Notes under the pieces: model-generated
Seen by the model: only the letters and a program-made list of their open reading frames with translations
What the model was told of the DNA's origin: nothing
The model's database searches: none
Program-made: the position numbers and the translations under genes
Source of the DNA: Polydactylus sextarius
Lineage: Eukaryota; Chordata; Actinopteri; Polynemidae
Direction: 5' to 3'
Length of the DNA stretch: 64,000 nt
Assembly (NCBI GenBank): GCA_016801845.1
Contig: CM028907.1
Coordinates: 24,611,950 to 24,675,949, forward strand
In this document: positions 34,558 to 46,700 of the stretch, in pieces
How positions within the stretch are numbered: position 1 is the first letter of the stretch
Layout of the letters: each line of letters starts with the position of its first letter

Positions 34558-36868
34558 TAGCCAGCTTTTTCTTTTCTTTTTCTTTCTTTTTTTTTTTTTT
34601 TGAACTTCTTTTTATTTCAGTTTAGTAGGCATTTAGTTTTTACAATTGCAGTCTTATGTCAATGAAAATACAAGTATGTCTTTCTGGGCATTTTGTAATA
34701 CACACATTTACATATATACATATAGTCCATATAGGCCAAATCACTCCAAAATCAAGTTGAATGTTACCATGTCCAGTGTGAAACTCACATAAATGACATT
34801 TTTCTTCAATTAAACTTGTTAGCGTACAGGAAATACAAAATGAGGTCAGTATAGAGTCTATAAGTCATCAGCATATACAAATAAATGTTTGCATATTCAT
34901 ACATAACTATCTAACTGTCAAAAGAAAAAAATCATAAATCGAGAGCCATTTGGTCAAAAAACACTCTGTTTTTCATGTTAATTTTGCAGTTATAAATTCC
35001 ATATCATACACCTCTTTTACTCTTTGTTTCCATTGTGTTATGGTGGGGGGCTGTGGTTTCAGCCAAGAAACCGTTATCATCTTCCTAGCAATTGAAAGAA
35101 GGACTCTTAATAATAAAACCTTATTTTCATCCTTTATGTTATGTGGTGTGATTCACAATATAAAATAAACTGGCTTAAGTGGCAAATCTATGTTTAAACA
35201 TTTTTTATATCTTTTTTTTACATTTTGCCAGTACTCTGATAGTTTTGGACAGTCCCAGAAAATGCGGGTGTGGTCTCCTATCATGCCACAACCCCTCCAA
35301 CATTGATTAGATGTGTTATTGAATTTAGAAATGAGAAAGGGAGTCCTAAAATATCGCATCTTAATTTTCCATTCAAATTCCTTCCATGTAGGACTACTTG
35401 TTGTTCTGTGTCCTTCTTTACATGAATAGATCCAGTCTTCATCTGTGATAACGGTATTCATCTCCAGTTCCCATTTCTCCTTGATTTCCAGACTATTAAC
35501 TTCTGACTCCTTTTGTAATATTTTGTAAATGTATGATCTTTTTAATAGATCCCTTAATTGTTAATATAAAAAAGTCATGGGCTGGTAGATCATATTTGGT
35601 TTTAAGTTGTTTAAGGGACATTAAATCTCCTCCATCAAACAACTGGCCCAGCACAATCAGACCTTTTTCTTCCCATTTCCTAAACCCTGTATCTAATTTA
35701 GATGGTAGAAAATCAATATTATGTGCAATCTTCATCATTCTTGATATTGATAAAGGGAGTACTAACTTCTTTCTCACTTTTAACCATATATTTTAAGAGT
35801 ATTTCCTATCCAGATGTTATTGATTTCATTTATTCTCCATATATCTTGGTTTAGAAAAGGTGCTACATCCAGGGGCATATCTGGGCAACTGCTCTGCTCT
35901 ATTCCCACCCACATAGTATCCCAATCCTGGGTTATCCACGCTACTACTGATCTAAGTTGTGCTGCCCAGTAATAATAATAGTCCTTCCCCTATGGGCAAG
36001 GACTGGAACACAAATAGAAGCCTAGGTAGCATGTTCATTCTAATGGTCTCCACTCTTCCCAATAAAGAAAGAGGTAATTATTATCTCTTTTAACTTCCAG
36101 GCTTGTTGGAGTTCCTTGTCCTTAACTCTGTAGTCGGAGAATCGGACAATGATGGATCTCAGCGATGCAGAGTCAGCAGGTTTCATTGTCAGCGAGCAGT
36201 GTGCTCTTTCTATACACAAGTCCTTATCGTCTGGTAGACCGAGCAGACCGCGCATCAAGCGGGTTACGTAGTCAATCATATTATCCTTTTTTTCTCCTTC
36301 TTTAATCCCATATATGCGCAAATTATTCCTTCTTGCTCTGGATTCTAAATCCTCGCACCTGGCAGATATCTTTGCTTCTCTGTGAAGTAGGTAGCAAATG
36401 GTTCTGGCTTGTCATGGTGTGTTATCCTCCATGCTCATCCACGCTCACGCTTTGTACGACCTCCGCTATTTGTTGTTAAAGTTTAGTTGTACGTTCCAGA
36501 ACATACTTCAGGGTGAATTCTACTCTGGATAAAGTAGTTTTTGTATCTTGAGAAGCCCCAGCATGCTCTTTCTGTAAATTTTTAAGCTCTTTGAGCACCA
36601 CTGTCAGGTTGTTGTCGGTCTGTGTGTCGGCCATATTGCTCTAAGTATCCATGGCTTCATGTTTATCTTCTCTTTTGGTCATTTTACCTTTTTTATCTGT
36701 ATCTTTTCTTAGCGTAGACATTGCGGTCCCTTCCTTTACCGGCTTGCAACAAGTTAAGGGAGATTAGGCAACCTATTGGTTGGTTTGTGAGGGTTTTTTT
36801 TCCCTGCAGCTGGGGAATCAAGCTGCTTCCTCTGTCATGCCACCGGAAGTCCTAGCCAGCTTTTTCTA
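34558..36868 (-). mobile_element. L1-type LINE with 15-bp target duplication, internally deleted
   Basis: A perfect target-site duplication TAGCCAGCTTTTTCT occurs at 34558-34572 and 36854-36868. The 5' end begins GGACTTCCGGTGGCATGA on the minus strand, ORF1 starts at an ATG at 36719-36721, and the 3' end is a T-run (poly-A) near 34573-34600. ORF1 contains the coiled-coil start and the RNA-binding domain (NIRIYGIKEG-type, 36040-36321). It then jumps at about 36070 straight into the ORF2 C-terminus (GRVETIRMNMLPRLLF, then CWRGCGMIGDHTRIFWDCPK at 35153-35461). Endonuclease and RT are absent. Confidence 0.9.
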
Positions 36869-36899
36869 TAAGCTCTACAAAGGCATTCACATGTGCCCT

Positions 36900-37265
36900 G
36901 TCCTTCTCTATCTAGTGACTGCTCCTATTTTTAGGCTGAAACCCTTGGTTCCTCTGGCAGTGTGAGTGTCCTTGTTTATCATCTCCTCAATCATCTGGTC
37001 AACTGGAATCTTTCCAAAGGGATTATTCCCACTAAACTGGACAGAAAAGACACTGTTTGAAAAGTGTGTGTGAACAGCAGGGGGCCCACTCTCTGGGCAG
37101 GACATTTGTGCATAGTAGTATGTCAGCTACCTGTTGCCGTTTAGCTTATATGCAAAACACCATGGAATGATGGCTCTTATTGCTGCAAGATGCATAATCC
37201 ATTTTCCCTCTCGTGATGCTCGAATGAGACAACACAGAATCTAAACCATGTGCACATAGGACATC
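36900..37265 (-). mobile_element. Repetitive fish coding fragment (transposon-like protein)
   Basis: The minus strand reads LAAIRAIIPWCFAYKLNGNR near 37190, then YYAQM, then NPFGKIPVDQMIEE and a TKGFSLKIGAV motif. These blocks belong to an abundant uncharacterised fish repeat protein. Stops and gaps make it a relic. It may be the flank into which the L1 inserted. Confidence 0.4.
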
Positions 37266-38033
37266 CACTAGGCAGACAGGAGGCCATTGCCTTTTCTGAT
37301 GAAGCTGATGTACTGATTAAAAAGTGTCAGAAAATGCTAACTGTTATACTTCTGACCATAACCCCTGAGACCGAGCCGTCAGCTATCAACCCTATTTCTA
37401 TGCAAAAGTTTCTTAGACCAGCATCTCCAAACTGTTGGCCAATTGTTGCCATGAAGGCACAGATGGTATGGAAGATCCCATTCTAAGGATGATGTCCTTG
37501 AATAGCTCCTGGTGTTTTCAGGTAATTTCAACAGCCTTGGCATATGAAGCTGATCAAAAACAATGAAGCTGCAGAGATTTCATGATGTCTAGTGACCGGT
37601 GAAGTGCCTCATCTTGGTTGGAAGGACAACCCACTAGCCACATGTGATTTTTGTGTGCTGCATCCTTTAGAAAAATAGTACAATCAGTATCAATTGTCAA
37701 GAGAGATTGGCGCGCTCTCCTGCATTGTAAATAGCAAGCATCATCTCAAATGCTTCAATGCTTCTCCTGTTGTTCTGCCATACTTTTCTATTCTGTGGCA
37801 TACATCATCTGAAAATACAGACAACAAATACATGTAATGAGCTCAACACTGTAGTGATGTAAATTGAGGTACTGGCACATTAAAAACATCCAAATTCATT
37901 CAATCAATGCCATGAATTAATGAATGAAATGAAAAAGTTAAAGCAAAAAACAACAACAAAAAAAATATTATATTTGATGGATGCAATTGGTATATGTACT
38001 ATAAATTTAGTATATGTTTTTTTTTAACTTACA
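37266..38033. other. Spacer
   Basis: No defendable exon. A poly-A/CAA tract lies at 37950-37966. The same ancient sequence probably continues after the Tc1 insertion at 39507. Confidence 0.3.
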
Positions 38034-38035
38034 TA

Positions 38036-39504
38036 CAGTTGAGGCCAAAATTATTAGCCCTCCTTATGAAATTAGGTAACACTCTTGCTCCATGGACATG
38101 ACCATTACCAGCAAGTGTTTGTTATTTTTGGAAACAAATACACTATAAAGACAATGTCCACTAAGTTTAATTAGGATATCTTATTGATACACTGAGTTGA
38201 AACAAGGAAGGGCAAAATGTGAGATCCAAAAATAAGCCCCCTGGCTATTAATAGTCAATAGTGTACCCTTTCTGAGCCACAACTGATAACAACGTCTTAG
38301 AGTAGTTCTTTACTAGGTTGGCACTGGTCTCCTGAGGGATTTTGGCCCATTCTTCCATTGCAAATTGTTCTAGCTGGTCCAAATTGCATGGTTTCTGAGC
38401 ATTGACATTCACTTTGAGCACCTGCCACAGATTCTTAATAGGATTGAGGTCTGTGTGGGCCACTCCAGGATCTTGGTTTTGGTATCCTTGAAGAACTGTT
38501 GGACTAATTTCGATGTATGCTTTGGGTCATTGTCTTGTTAGAAGATCCAGCGACGACCTAACCCTAGACTACAAGCAGATTTTAGCATATTTTCCCTTTT
38601 TTTAAATATTTTCTCTATTTTCCCCCTTTTTCATGATGCCATGCACCCGAACAAACCTTTCTGTGCCTGAGGCTGCAAAACAGCCCCACAGCATGATGCT
38701 CCCACCATGTTTAACTGTGGGACCTGTGTTCCTAGGGTTGAAGGCATCTCCCTTTTTCTTCACCAAACATAAGTAACATCCATGTGCCCAAACAGTTCCA
38801 GTTTAGTCTCATCAGACTAAAGCACAGACTTCCAAAACTCATCTTTAGCTTTCAAATGTTCACGGGTAAACCTCAGTCGGCTATGATGTGCCGCTTTTGA
38901 GTAAAGGGGTTTTTCCGGGACGATGGCCTTGAAGCCCACCACGATGAAGAACCCTCACAACTGTGTTCCTTGAAACATCAATTCCAAAAGAGTCCAGGTC
39001 AGCAATAATCATCTTGGCAGATGTCCGGGGCTCCTTGCTCACATCTCTATTTTTCTCTCGAGAGTTCTCGAAATCTTGCGCTTACGACCACAGCCAGTTT
39101 GTTTCTTACAGAATTAGTTTCCTTGTACTTGGCAATGATGCAATATACAGCAGTTCTTGACACTGTGAAACGCTTAGAAAAACTTTTTCTTTGGCATGGT
39201 GAGCAAAAGTAGTCCCTCTTGTGTTCAAGTGCCTTGTTCCTTAAAGTCCTTTTATGCTGATTGAATGTTGTTAGGGATGCAATTGACTGCATAGGTTTAG
39301 GCATGGTTTGAAAGCTGACTGGTTAATTAGGTCTGTTCTGAAAGCAAACATCACATGGGGGCTAATATTTTTGACCACCCCATTTTTTTTTTTTTTTTTT
39401 TTTTACTACTTTTGATATAAAGCAAGCATATTTTTTTTTTTATATTGCATTATATTCCAAACATTGGAATATAATGCTGGGGGTAATCATTTTGGCCTCA
39501 ACTG
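38036..39504 (-). mobile_element. Tc1/mariner element, 1469 bp, inactive
   Basis: Ends CAGTTGAGGCCAAAATTATT (38036-38055) and its inverted counterpart near 39486-39504 are flanked by TA at 38034-38035 and 39505-39506, as expected for Tc1. The transposase runs on the minus strand from MPKPMQSIAS near 39304 to the C-terminus at 38248. Frames are broken, and the catalytic DLNPIENLW motif reads DLNPIKNLW, so the third DDE acid is Lys. Confidence 0.93.
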
Positions 39505-39506
39505 TA

Positions 39507-40430
39507 TCAACCTTTTCAACAAAAATAATGTCTTACTCACCTCACAGTTCTCCTCAACAGGCTGGGTGTGATGTACCTTCAAGTTACAGTCGCAACAATT
39601 TACATAAATCACTGGTAGGTACTGGCTGTTCAAATTCAAAGAGCTAGGATGCTCAAATCCAAAACTGCTTACAATGGATGATGATGATTAGGTTAAATTT
39701 CTACTGATAGCATACTAAATAAAAACTCTTTGAGTATACCAATTACCAATTCTTATTTTTGCTCTAAGTTGTGCTATTTTTGTCTCTTTTTCTGATACCA
39801 GCATACAACCTGTCATAACACACCAATTAATTGGGTGGTGACCAGAATCAGCCAGCTTTCATGCTATTGGCCATAAGTTAAGAATATGTTGTTAAATTAG
39901 TCTTGTCCCTTTCAACATTTCTTAAAAATTGTTATCAAGACCCTAAGACACACGTGCATTTCAGAGGTCATTTGACTCCTTCAGGTACCTTAAAAGGACA
40001 TAACAATTCACTCCCCATTATTCCAGCTCAAAACATCACTGCCACCTCAACCGATATCGCAGCCATTACAGCACACAACTTCATCCATCTGGACCATCCA
40101 GTGCAGACTGCATCCCACTGTTTTCATTTTTACTTGTGGGCAATTGGTTAAGGGTGATATCAGAGTATCATAGCCGTGAATCTTAAGACTTCCATTTTTG
40201 GTTCACACTTCAAGATCAAAGACTTTTCATGATCAGACACTCATAATAGAACAGAGCACAACAGAGCAATTAGTACTAACTTTTTTAATTCTACGTAAAC
40301 GTACTGTAGTTTGACTACCTAAAAACAGCACAGATTATGTGGCAATCTAAATTAAATTGCCACAACATACTGACCTGCGACATTCAAAATATCAAAGATG
40401 AGTAGAATGAGCAAGAAAATTTTCTTCCTT
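39507..40430. other. Spacer before the patl1 3' end
   Basis: AT-rich. The open frame at 39903-40151 has no recognised motif. Confidence 0.35.
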
Positions 40431-40432
40431 TT

Positions 40433-40438
40433 TTTAAT
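40433..40438 (-). terminator. patl1 poly(A) signal candidate
   Basis: ATTAAA on the minus strand lies about 270 bases after the patl1 stop. A second ATTAAA lies about 20 bases upstream. Confidence 0.4.
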
Positions 40439-40704
40439 AACAGAAATACTTTTAATTAGAAGATTCATCACAGGCATTACTGTAAACAAGATATTTAAAA
40501 ATGCAGATTTGATTTTCATTCAAACTGTACATCTCATTCACACAGACTAAATGCAAAGAAAAACAAAAGCGACCAGGGATTTTGCTGGATTAAAATGATC
40601 CACCACGGATTCACCCTGATAGCGCATACACTTCACTCCTTTCACTCAAAAAGAAAGGTCTGCATCAAAAGGGGAAGGGTTGGTGTTGATGTTTGACGTA
40701 TCTT

Positions 40705-43700
40705 CTACCTAGATAAAGCAGAGATCCTGACAAAAACAAAGAACAAACTATTAGTTTTTATCTTTACACTTGGTGCATTCAGTACCAGATCAATCAAAGA
40801 GTATGTTTATTCAAGCAGCCCATGATTTATCTCAGTGGTTTACTCAAGCATGACCTATATATGATTTAAATACATAAATATTCTAAATAAACCCTCACCT
40901 CTCATCAAAACTGTGTAAAGGAATTACGCATTGTTTTTTTTCTGTGGTGTTTTGTCCAACAAAACACTATGCGATTGTGTTTGTGTGCTATGTAACTCAC
41001 TGCAGCTTGTTTTGTAATAGCTCCAGCCTCTGGCGATCAACGTAGCGTGAGAAGAGGGAAAGCAGGTTAGGAGGGGTGAAGAGGGGAGGAGAAAGGGAGG
41101 AGGAAGGAATGGTGAGCAACTCCCTTGTCACTGAAAACACCAACTCAGTCCTGCAAAGAAAGTGAGGATCAATGTGTATTGACATGGAATGAAGAAGAAA
41201 ACCGATATAGGATGTATTATTATAATGAAATAGCAGACATCACCAACACATTAAAAGCTTACCAGCGATTGTCATCCATGAGCTGACAGTTGGGATCGGA
41301 GCTTTGCATCCTCTCCCCTTCACTCATGATCAAATACAGCAGTGTCACACCAAACTAGACAGGAACAAAAGAGGTGTACAATAAGTGTTTGCTTTGTTCG
41401 TCTTCAGAATATAAGACTGAGGGCTTTCTAATTTTTTCTCAGGAGATCCCATGAGGAGTAAAAGAGCAAAGACAGGCATATGCCCTGTAGTAGTGAGTGT
41501 GCGCCATAGTGTTTAACATTTGTTCCAGCGCATAAGCATTACAGCTACCAAGTGCTATAATGCCCAGAGGACAATTATCACCGACCCAATTTTGAAACCA
41601 AGAGGGAACAAACTAGACTATGGTTGGGTCGCCACAGTCTCGTCACTGTATGGGAAACGTTACCTGAAGCAATTCAAATTTCCTCAGTCTAATTCCATCT
41701 TCAGTGACCGTCTCTCCTGTCTGACTCACTGCAGACAAGTGACAGCACACACCAAGGGCCATATTTATCAAGAGTGGCATTTAGTCTTAAGTGCTGAGAA
41801 TTTGTGAAATTTAGTCCTACTCTCAAACTTAACAATAAAAGCTATCTATTAACCTTCTCAAGTCTAATAATCACTCCTACTCCCACAGATATTTAAGATA
41901 CCTCCAGAAGTGTCCTTAGTGGTTAGGAGTTGCCAGTAAAGGATGGCACTGAGGCTCATAAGCGTTTAGCTGAACTTGCATTTATTGAAACTTGCCTCTA
42001 GTAATAGTATCGCTTCTTTTTGATTCCATGTTAATTTCAGCTTGGTGGACTGTGGCTGCAGTAAAAAGAGCCACTTAATTAACTGCACACCAGTATCAAG
42101 TTAGTTGCATAGTTGCCTGCTTGTAGTATATGTCTGGATTCAGAGCACATCAGTGGTGCGGGGCAGAAGCTGTCTGTGGGCGTTGCAGGAGTGTGTGCGT
42201 AATTCACACCAGGCATGTCTGCAGGTGGGTGCGGGCATGGCACATCAGCTGTCAGCCCTGTCTTTAAATGCATGCAGCCCAGTGTAGCCCCATCTTTGTA
42301 AAAATGCACATAGCCCTGTGCATGCCCTAGACTCGTGGTGTGAGCGGTATCAGAATGTAACCGGAGCGAGATGGAGCATACGTTCCGGTCTTCGGATAAA
42401 AACCTGCGTTCCAAATGTGTTCCAACGCTCACATACTCTAGTCTGGGTGCATGGGAGTTAGAATGAGCTAAATTCAACAACGAAGAGAAAATCAGACCCG
42501 ACCTTTATTTAAAACCAGCATTTGTTGCCCAAATGTGTTGTTGTCCCCAGCTAATAAAAGAGACAGGCGTCTATTCGCCAATCAGCTATTACTTTCAGAT
42601 TTACAGTATTCACTGAATTATTTCAAAGACATTTCTATATTCTTAGACAAGGGATTACCTTCAATGATTGGTCATTTCTATGGACTTGGAAGTGACGTTA
42701 CCTAAAATTCCATTTACAGCACACAGTACTATTGTAATTCAGCTCTGAGAGCTATACTTAAGATTCAGTCCTACACTTCACTAAAAGTGTGAGTAAGATG
42801 CTTAATAACTAGCTTGTATGTGCAGCTTTCAGCAAAGAATTTTTTTACTCACAAGTTGACTATTAGCAGTGCTCTTAGGAGTAACTCTAGGAAGCTTGAT
42901 AAATGTGGACCCAGAAGTACACAAATTTACATTAACGTAATTAAATTATTTTATCACATTAATCTTGGCCATTAATCTTAATCATAACGATTACCGTGTT
43001 AATGCTGACATTTGTGTTTCTTTGTTTTGTTTTGGTATTTTTTTCAGTTTTTTCTCAATGTCAAAGTTAGAGATGGGTATTGAGATCCAGTGCAAAACTA
43101 ATATCTGCTTGTGCCTTGTTGGTAACAAAGGTATTGTCATTTCTTTGCAGTTATGTGTGTGACTTCTGAATGAAGTTAAGTGAGAAAGAAGGGTTTGTGT
43201 GTACCTTTTGTTATGATCATTTTCTGAAATGTTAAACCCCTTCACCACAGTTTAAGATGTATAATCACCATTAATATCTGTGCTTTGGTTACTGGCAATT
43301 TGGGAATCACTAAAGCACAACATTGTTCTGAGCACAAATATTCAATGGCTCATAACTGTGTTTTCATAATTCACTAAATTGATGCATTTTCTCCCACTGG
43401 GAGAAATGAAAATGAATTTAGATGAATAAATCACAAAGCAGTAATTATTAATTAGATTATTAGATTATTATTTACTGACGGCCCTATATATTATCCTTTT
43501 CATGTAATGTCCTCATTATTTATGTCAGTATCGGTACTGGGACCTATATCAATAAAATCCAAATACCCATCCCTAATCAAAATATGCATGCATGACATAA
43601 TGCATTACATCAAAGTATTAGTCATCCGTTCCTTTATTGGTATACAAATAAAGTCTGTACACACAATAAAAAAATGTGCAAACAATTCTAAGACAGTAGG

Positions 43701-46700
43701 TGCTCATGTTTTTGATGCCTCAAAAAATGCAGTGGCAGAAAAAATTCTAGTGCAGGGTGCTAAAGATTAAGAGCAAAGAAGAGAGATCACGTCTTTTAAG
43801 TTATGTGTGTGACTTCTGAATAAGGTAAAGGGATTGTTAAAATGTGCAGTGTTTGTGTGCCTGTGTGTGTACCTTGTTGTGCATTACTGTGACCAGTTGG
43901 CCCTCATTGCCTTGAAGCTCCTGAAGCATGTCTGTGAGGGCAGAGCTTGACAGTGATTGGATGACTGCAGAAACAGGCTCCACTAACCAGCACAGAACCT
44001 GGAAAGGAGAACCCAGATAGATGATGGAAGGCAGCTGCTGAAGCTGTATGCATTTTTTGGTTTTAAAAATGCAAAAACTGGATCCATAATATTATATACA
44101 GGAGAAACTGAAAGGCTATAAAAACAGAGAAATTCATAGGAATCATGAAGATATGCACTATCGTCGGCTCAGCATGGAAAAAAAATCTGTATTTTAGTGA
44201 ACGGTTGGCAACCCTAAGCTAAGGCAGTGCAGCAGATGCAATGGTTGCTGTGGTGCATGTGTGTTTAGCAGTCCAGCAGTGAAAATGGTCCCCACACAAG
44301 TAGTTTCCTGCTGCAAGAAAAATTGATACAACAACAAAATAACTAGATGACCACAAGTCACAAAGGGGTCCATGCCCTGGTGAAGTCGGCCCCAAGTGGG
44401 ACACAAAGGCATAAGCATGTCCGATGCAGCCTGAAAGGAGGCCAAGCTTTAGTGGAGGAACATTTTGGCTGACAACCGAGCAAGACACAGGCAGGTCTAA
44501 TATGCCTAAACTTGATGGGCTTGTAGGGACTCTTTCACATATGCCCTTGCCTCAATTTGCCACTAGAGGGAGTCATAGGCTAAAGCAGGTGGGGCTGACA
44601 GGTCATTTGTGACCAAGGGAAAACTGGGTCTGCCAACTGAGTAGGACACAGAAGTCAATTGTTTTTGTGTCACCAGTAGTGTCCCCTATCGACCCAATTG
44701 CACGAAATTTGGTGGGCTAGTAAGGACTTAATTTTGCTTTGATTTGCATTTCAAAATGGCAGAAAAAATGGCAGACAGAAATGGGCGTGGCCTGGTCCAT
44801 TAGAACCAGAGCTATATAAGGATTCAGAGTGTGAGCGAATTTTGTTTCTAGAACGCACAGTCCTTGAGATATGAGGGAAAACGTTAAAAAAAATATACAT
44901 TTTGTGATTATATTGCCACCCACCAGGAGGCATGTGTAATCACACCTTGGCAAACTGAAATGCCAGTTCTACCAAGTTACTAAGTTTGGTGCCTGTTGCC
45001 CTTGCATATCCTGCAACTCCATTGCATGGACCCTAAAAAGTGGTTTTTGGTATGAACTGGTAAACCTCCCAGTTGCTCAGCTGTACTTGCAAGCTTTCTG
45101 ATTGTCTTCCAATGCTGATTATTGTAAGCATATAAACCACCTGTCAAACAACATCAACTTATCTGTTATATAGAACACTGTATTACACATTTTACAGGCT
45201 TCTATTAGGTGGAGCAATTGAAGACTATGGGGAGATTTCTGAAATTTCCAGGACCAATCAAAAAAAAAACTTTCAAAAAATATACTAGGTGGAGGATATG
45301 TTATTTGTAATTGCCAATTTTTTTTCAGCACAGGCAATATTCAGGTCCCTAGCTCACTGACAACATTGCATCTATTCCCCAGCAGTATGCCAGTGGTGAA
45401 GAGTGTCAGAAGCCTGACAAAGATGAACAGTTAATTTTTCTCCTCTTGTCCCTGGCTCTCTGGAGCCTCAGATTAGTTACCACTGTACAACCAGAAAAAG
45501 GGCAACAACAGGTTCAGCTAGCAGTGAATTTTGAGAATGCTCTCCTCACTGGACAAACAAACTACATCAAATGCTATTTCTTCTTAAAAACCAGCCAAAT
45601 TTCCGACGATATTACGTGCCAATATTACAACATATTAAAACAGTTACCTGGTCCTGTTTGTCCTTCTTGGCCAGGGCAGGAAGGTTGCGTGCAATCGCCA
45701 TGACAATGGCAGTGGCTTGGGGTGAAGGCAGAAAGGGGAGGAGCCTGGATATGAGCCGCTTGCCCTTCCTCACTGACATGATCATCACACACTGCTCATC
45801 ACTTACTCTTGTCAAGAAAAAGATAAAGAGTCAGTGTGTAGTGCAACTTGTAAAGGAGTGCCATGTGCAGCTTTTGTAGTTCAGGTACACCTATTCCTCC
45901 ATTTATTTAATCTCTCCTACCTGTCATCCCACTCCTTCTCCTGTAGAGAATTGCACAGCTGCACAGTATTGGCTTTATGCTGCTCCAGTAGAGCATCCCT
46001 GTCCTCTTCTGGTGCCTGGACAAAACGTTTCTCAAAGTCTTGAACTTCCAACAGCAAACTGTACATCTAGAAGACAAGGCAAGTTTGGAGGAACAGAGGA
46101 AAAGGTCACAGAGGTGAATTGAGGATCCAGAAATATGTGCTACATTCTGATGACCAAGTAGTCCACATGTATAGCTATGCTTGACTCACCTTCTCCACAG
46201 TGTAGAGTGTCTGTCGCCTCTTATTCCAAACCTGCTTCTCTCTTTTCTCCTAGATGCAGACAGAAAGGCAGTCAGCCAAACTAACCAGAAAAAATACTTT
46301 AACTAGCACTATTTTAGAATTAATAAATGGTAATGGCATGGAGATGGAAAAAAACCCCTGTGCTTGCCTTATTTTGAAGAACCAAGTGCCATTTGTGTGG
46401 TAACTATTCACCTGGCAAACAATTCACTAGTGTTTCCACAACTTTCAATTTTTTTCTCTGCCTATAGCGGGTTTGTGATGTTGACTTTGCATATCCTGCA
46501 GTACTTCACTGCAACACATTGCAGCCAAGAGCGTCTTCATTTGTTAAAACTAAATGCTTCTATATTGCGTGTCAAATTTAACCTCTTCACAACTACAATT
46601 TTACATTAATAATGCTACTGACACAGTGTTTTAAAACATGATAACATACCTGTCTTCAAACAGGAAAAACAATAAAAGATGCAAACAGACCTCATCATCT

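Noticed and set aside
42079..42480. 133-codon minus-strand frame in a patl1 intron
   Set aside because: It lies within a transposon remnant, has no recognised domain and no splice support.
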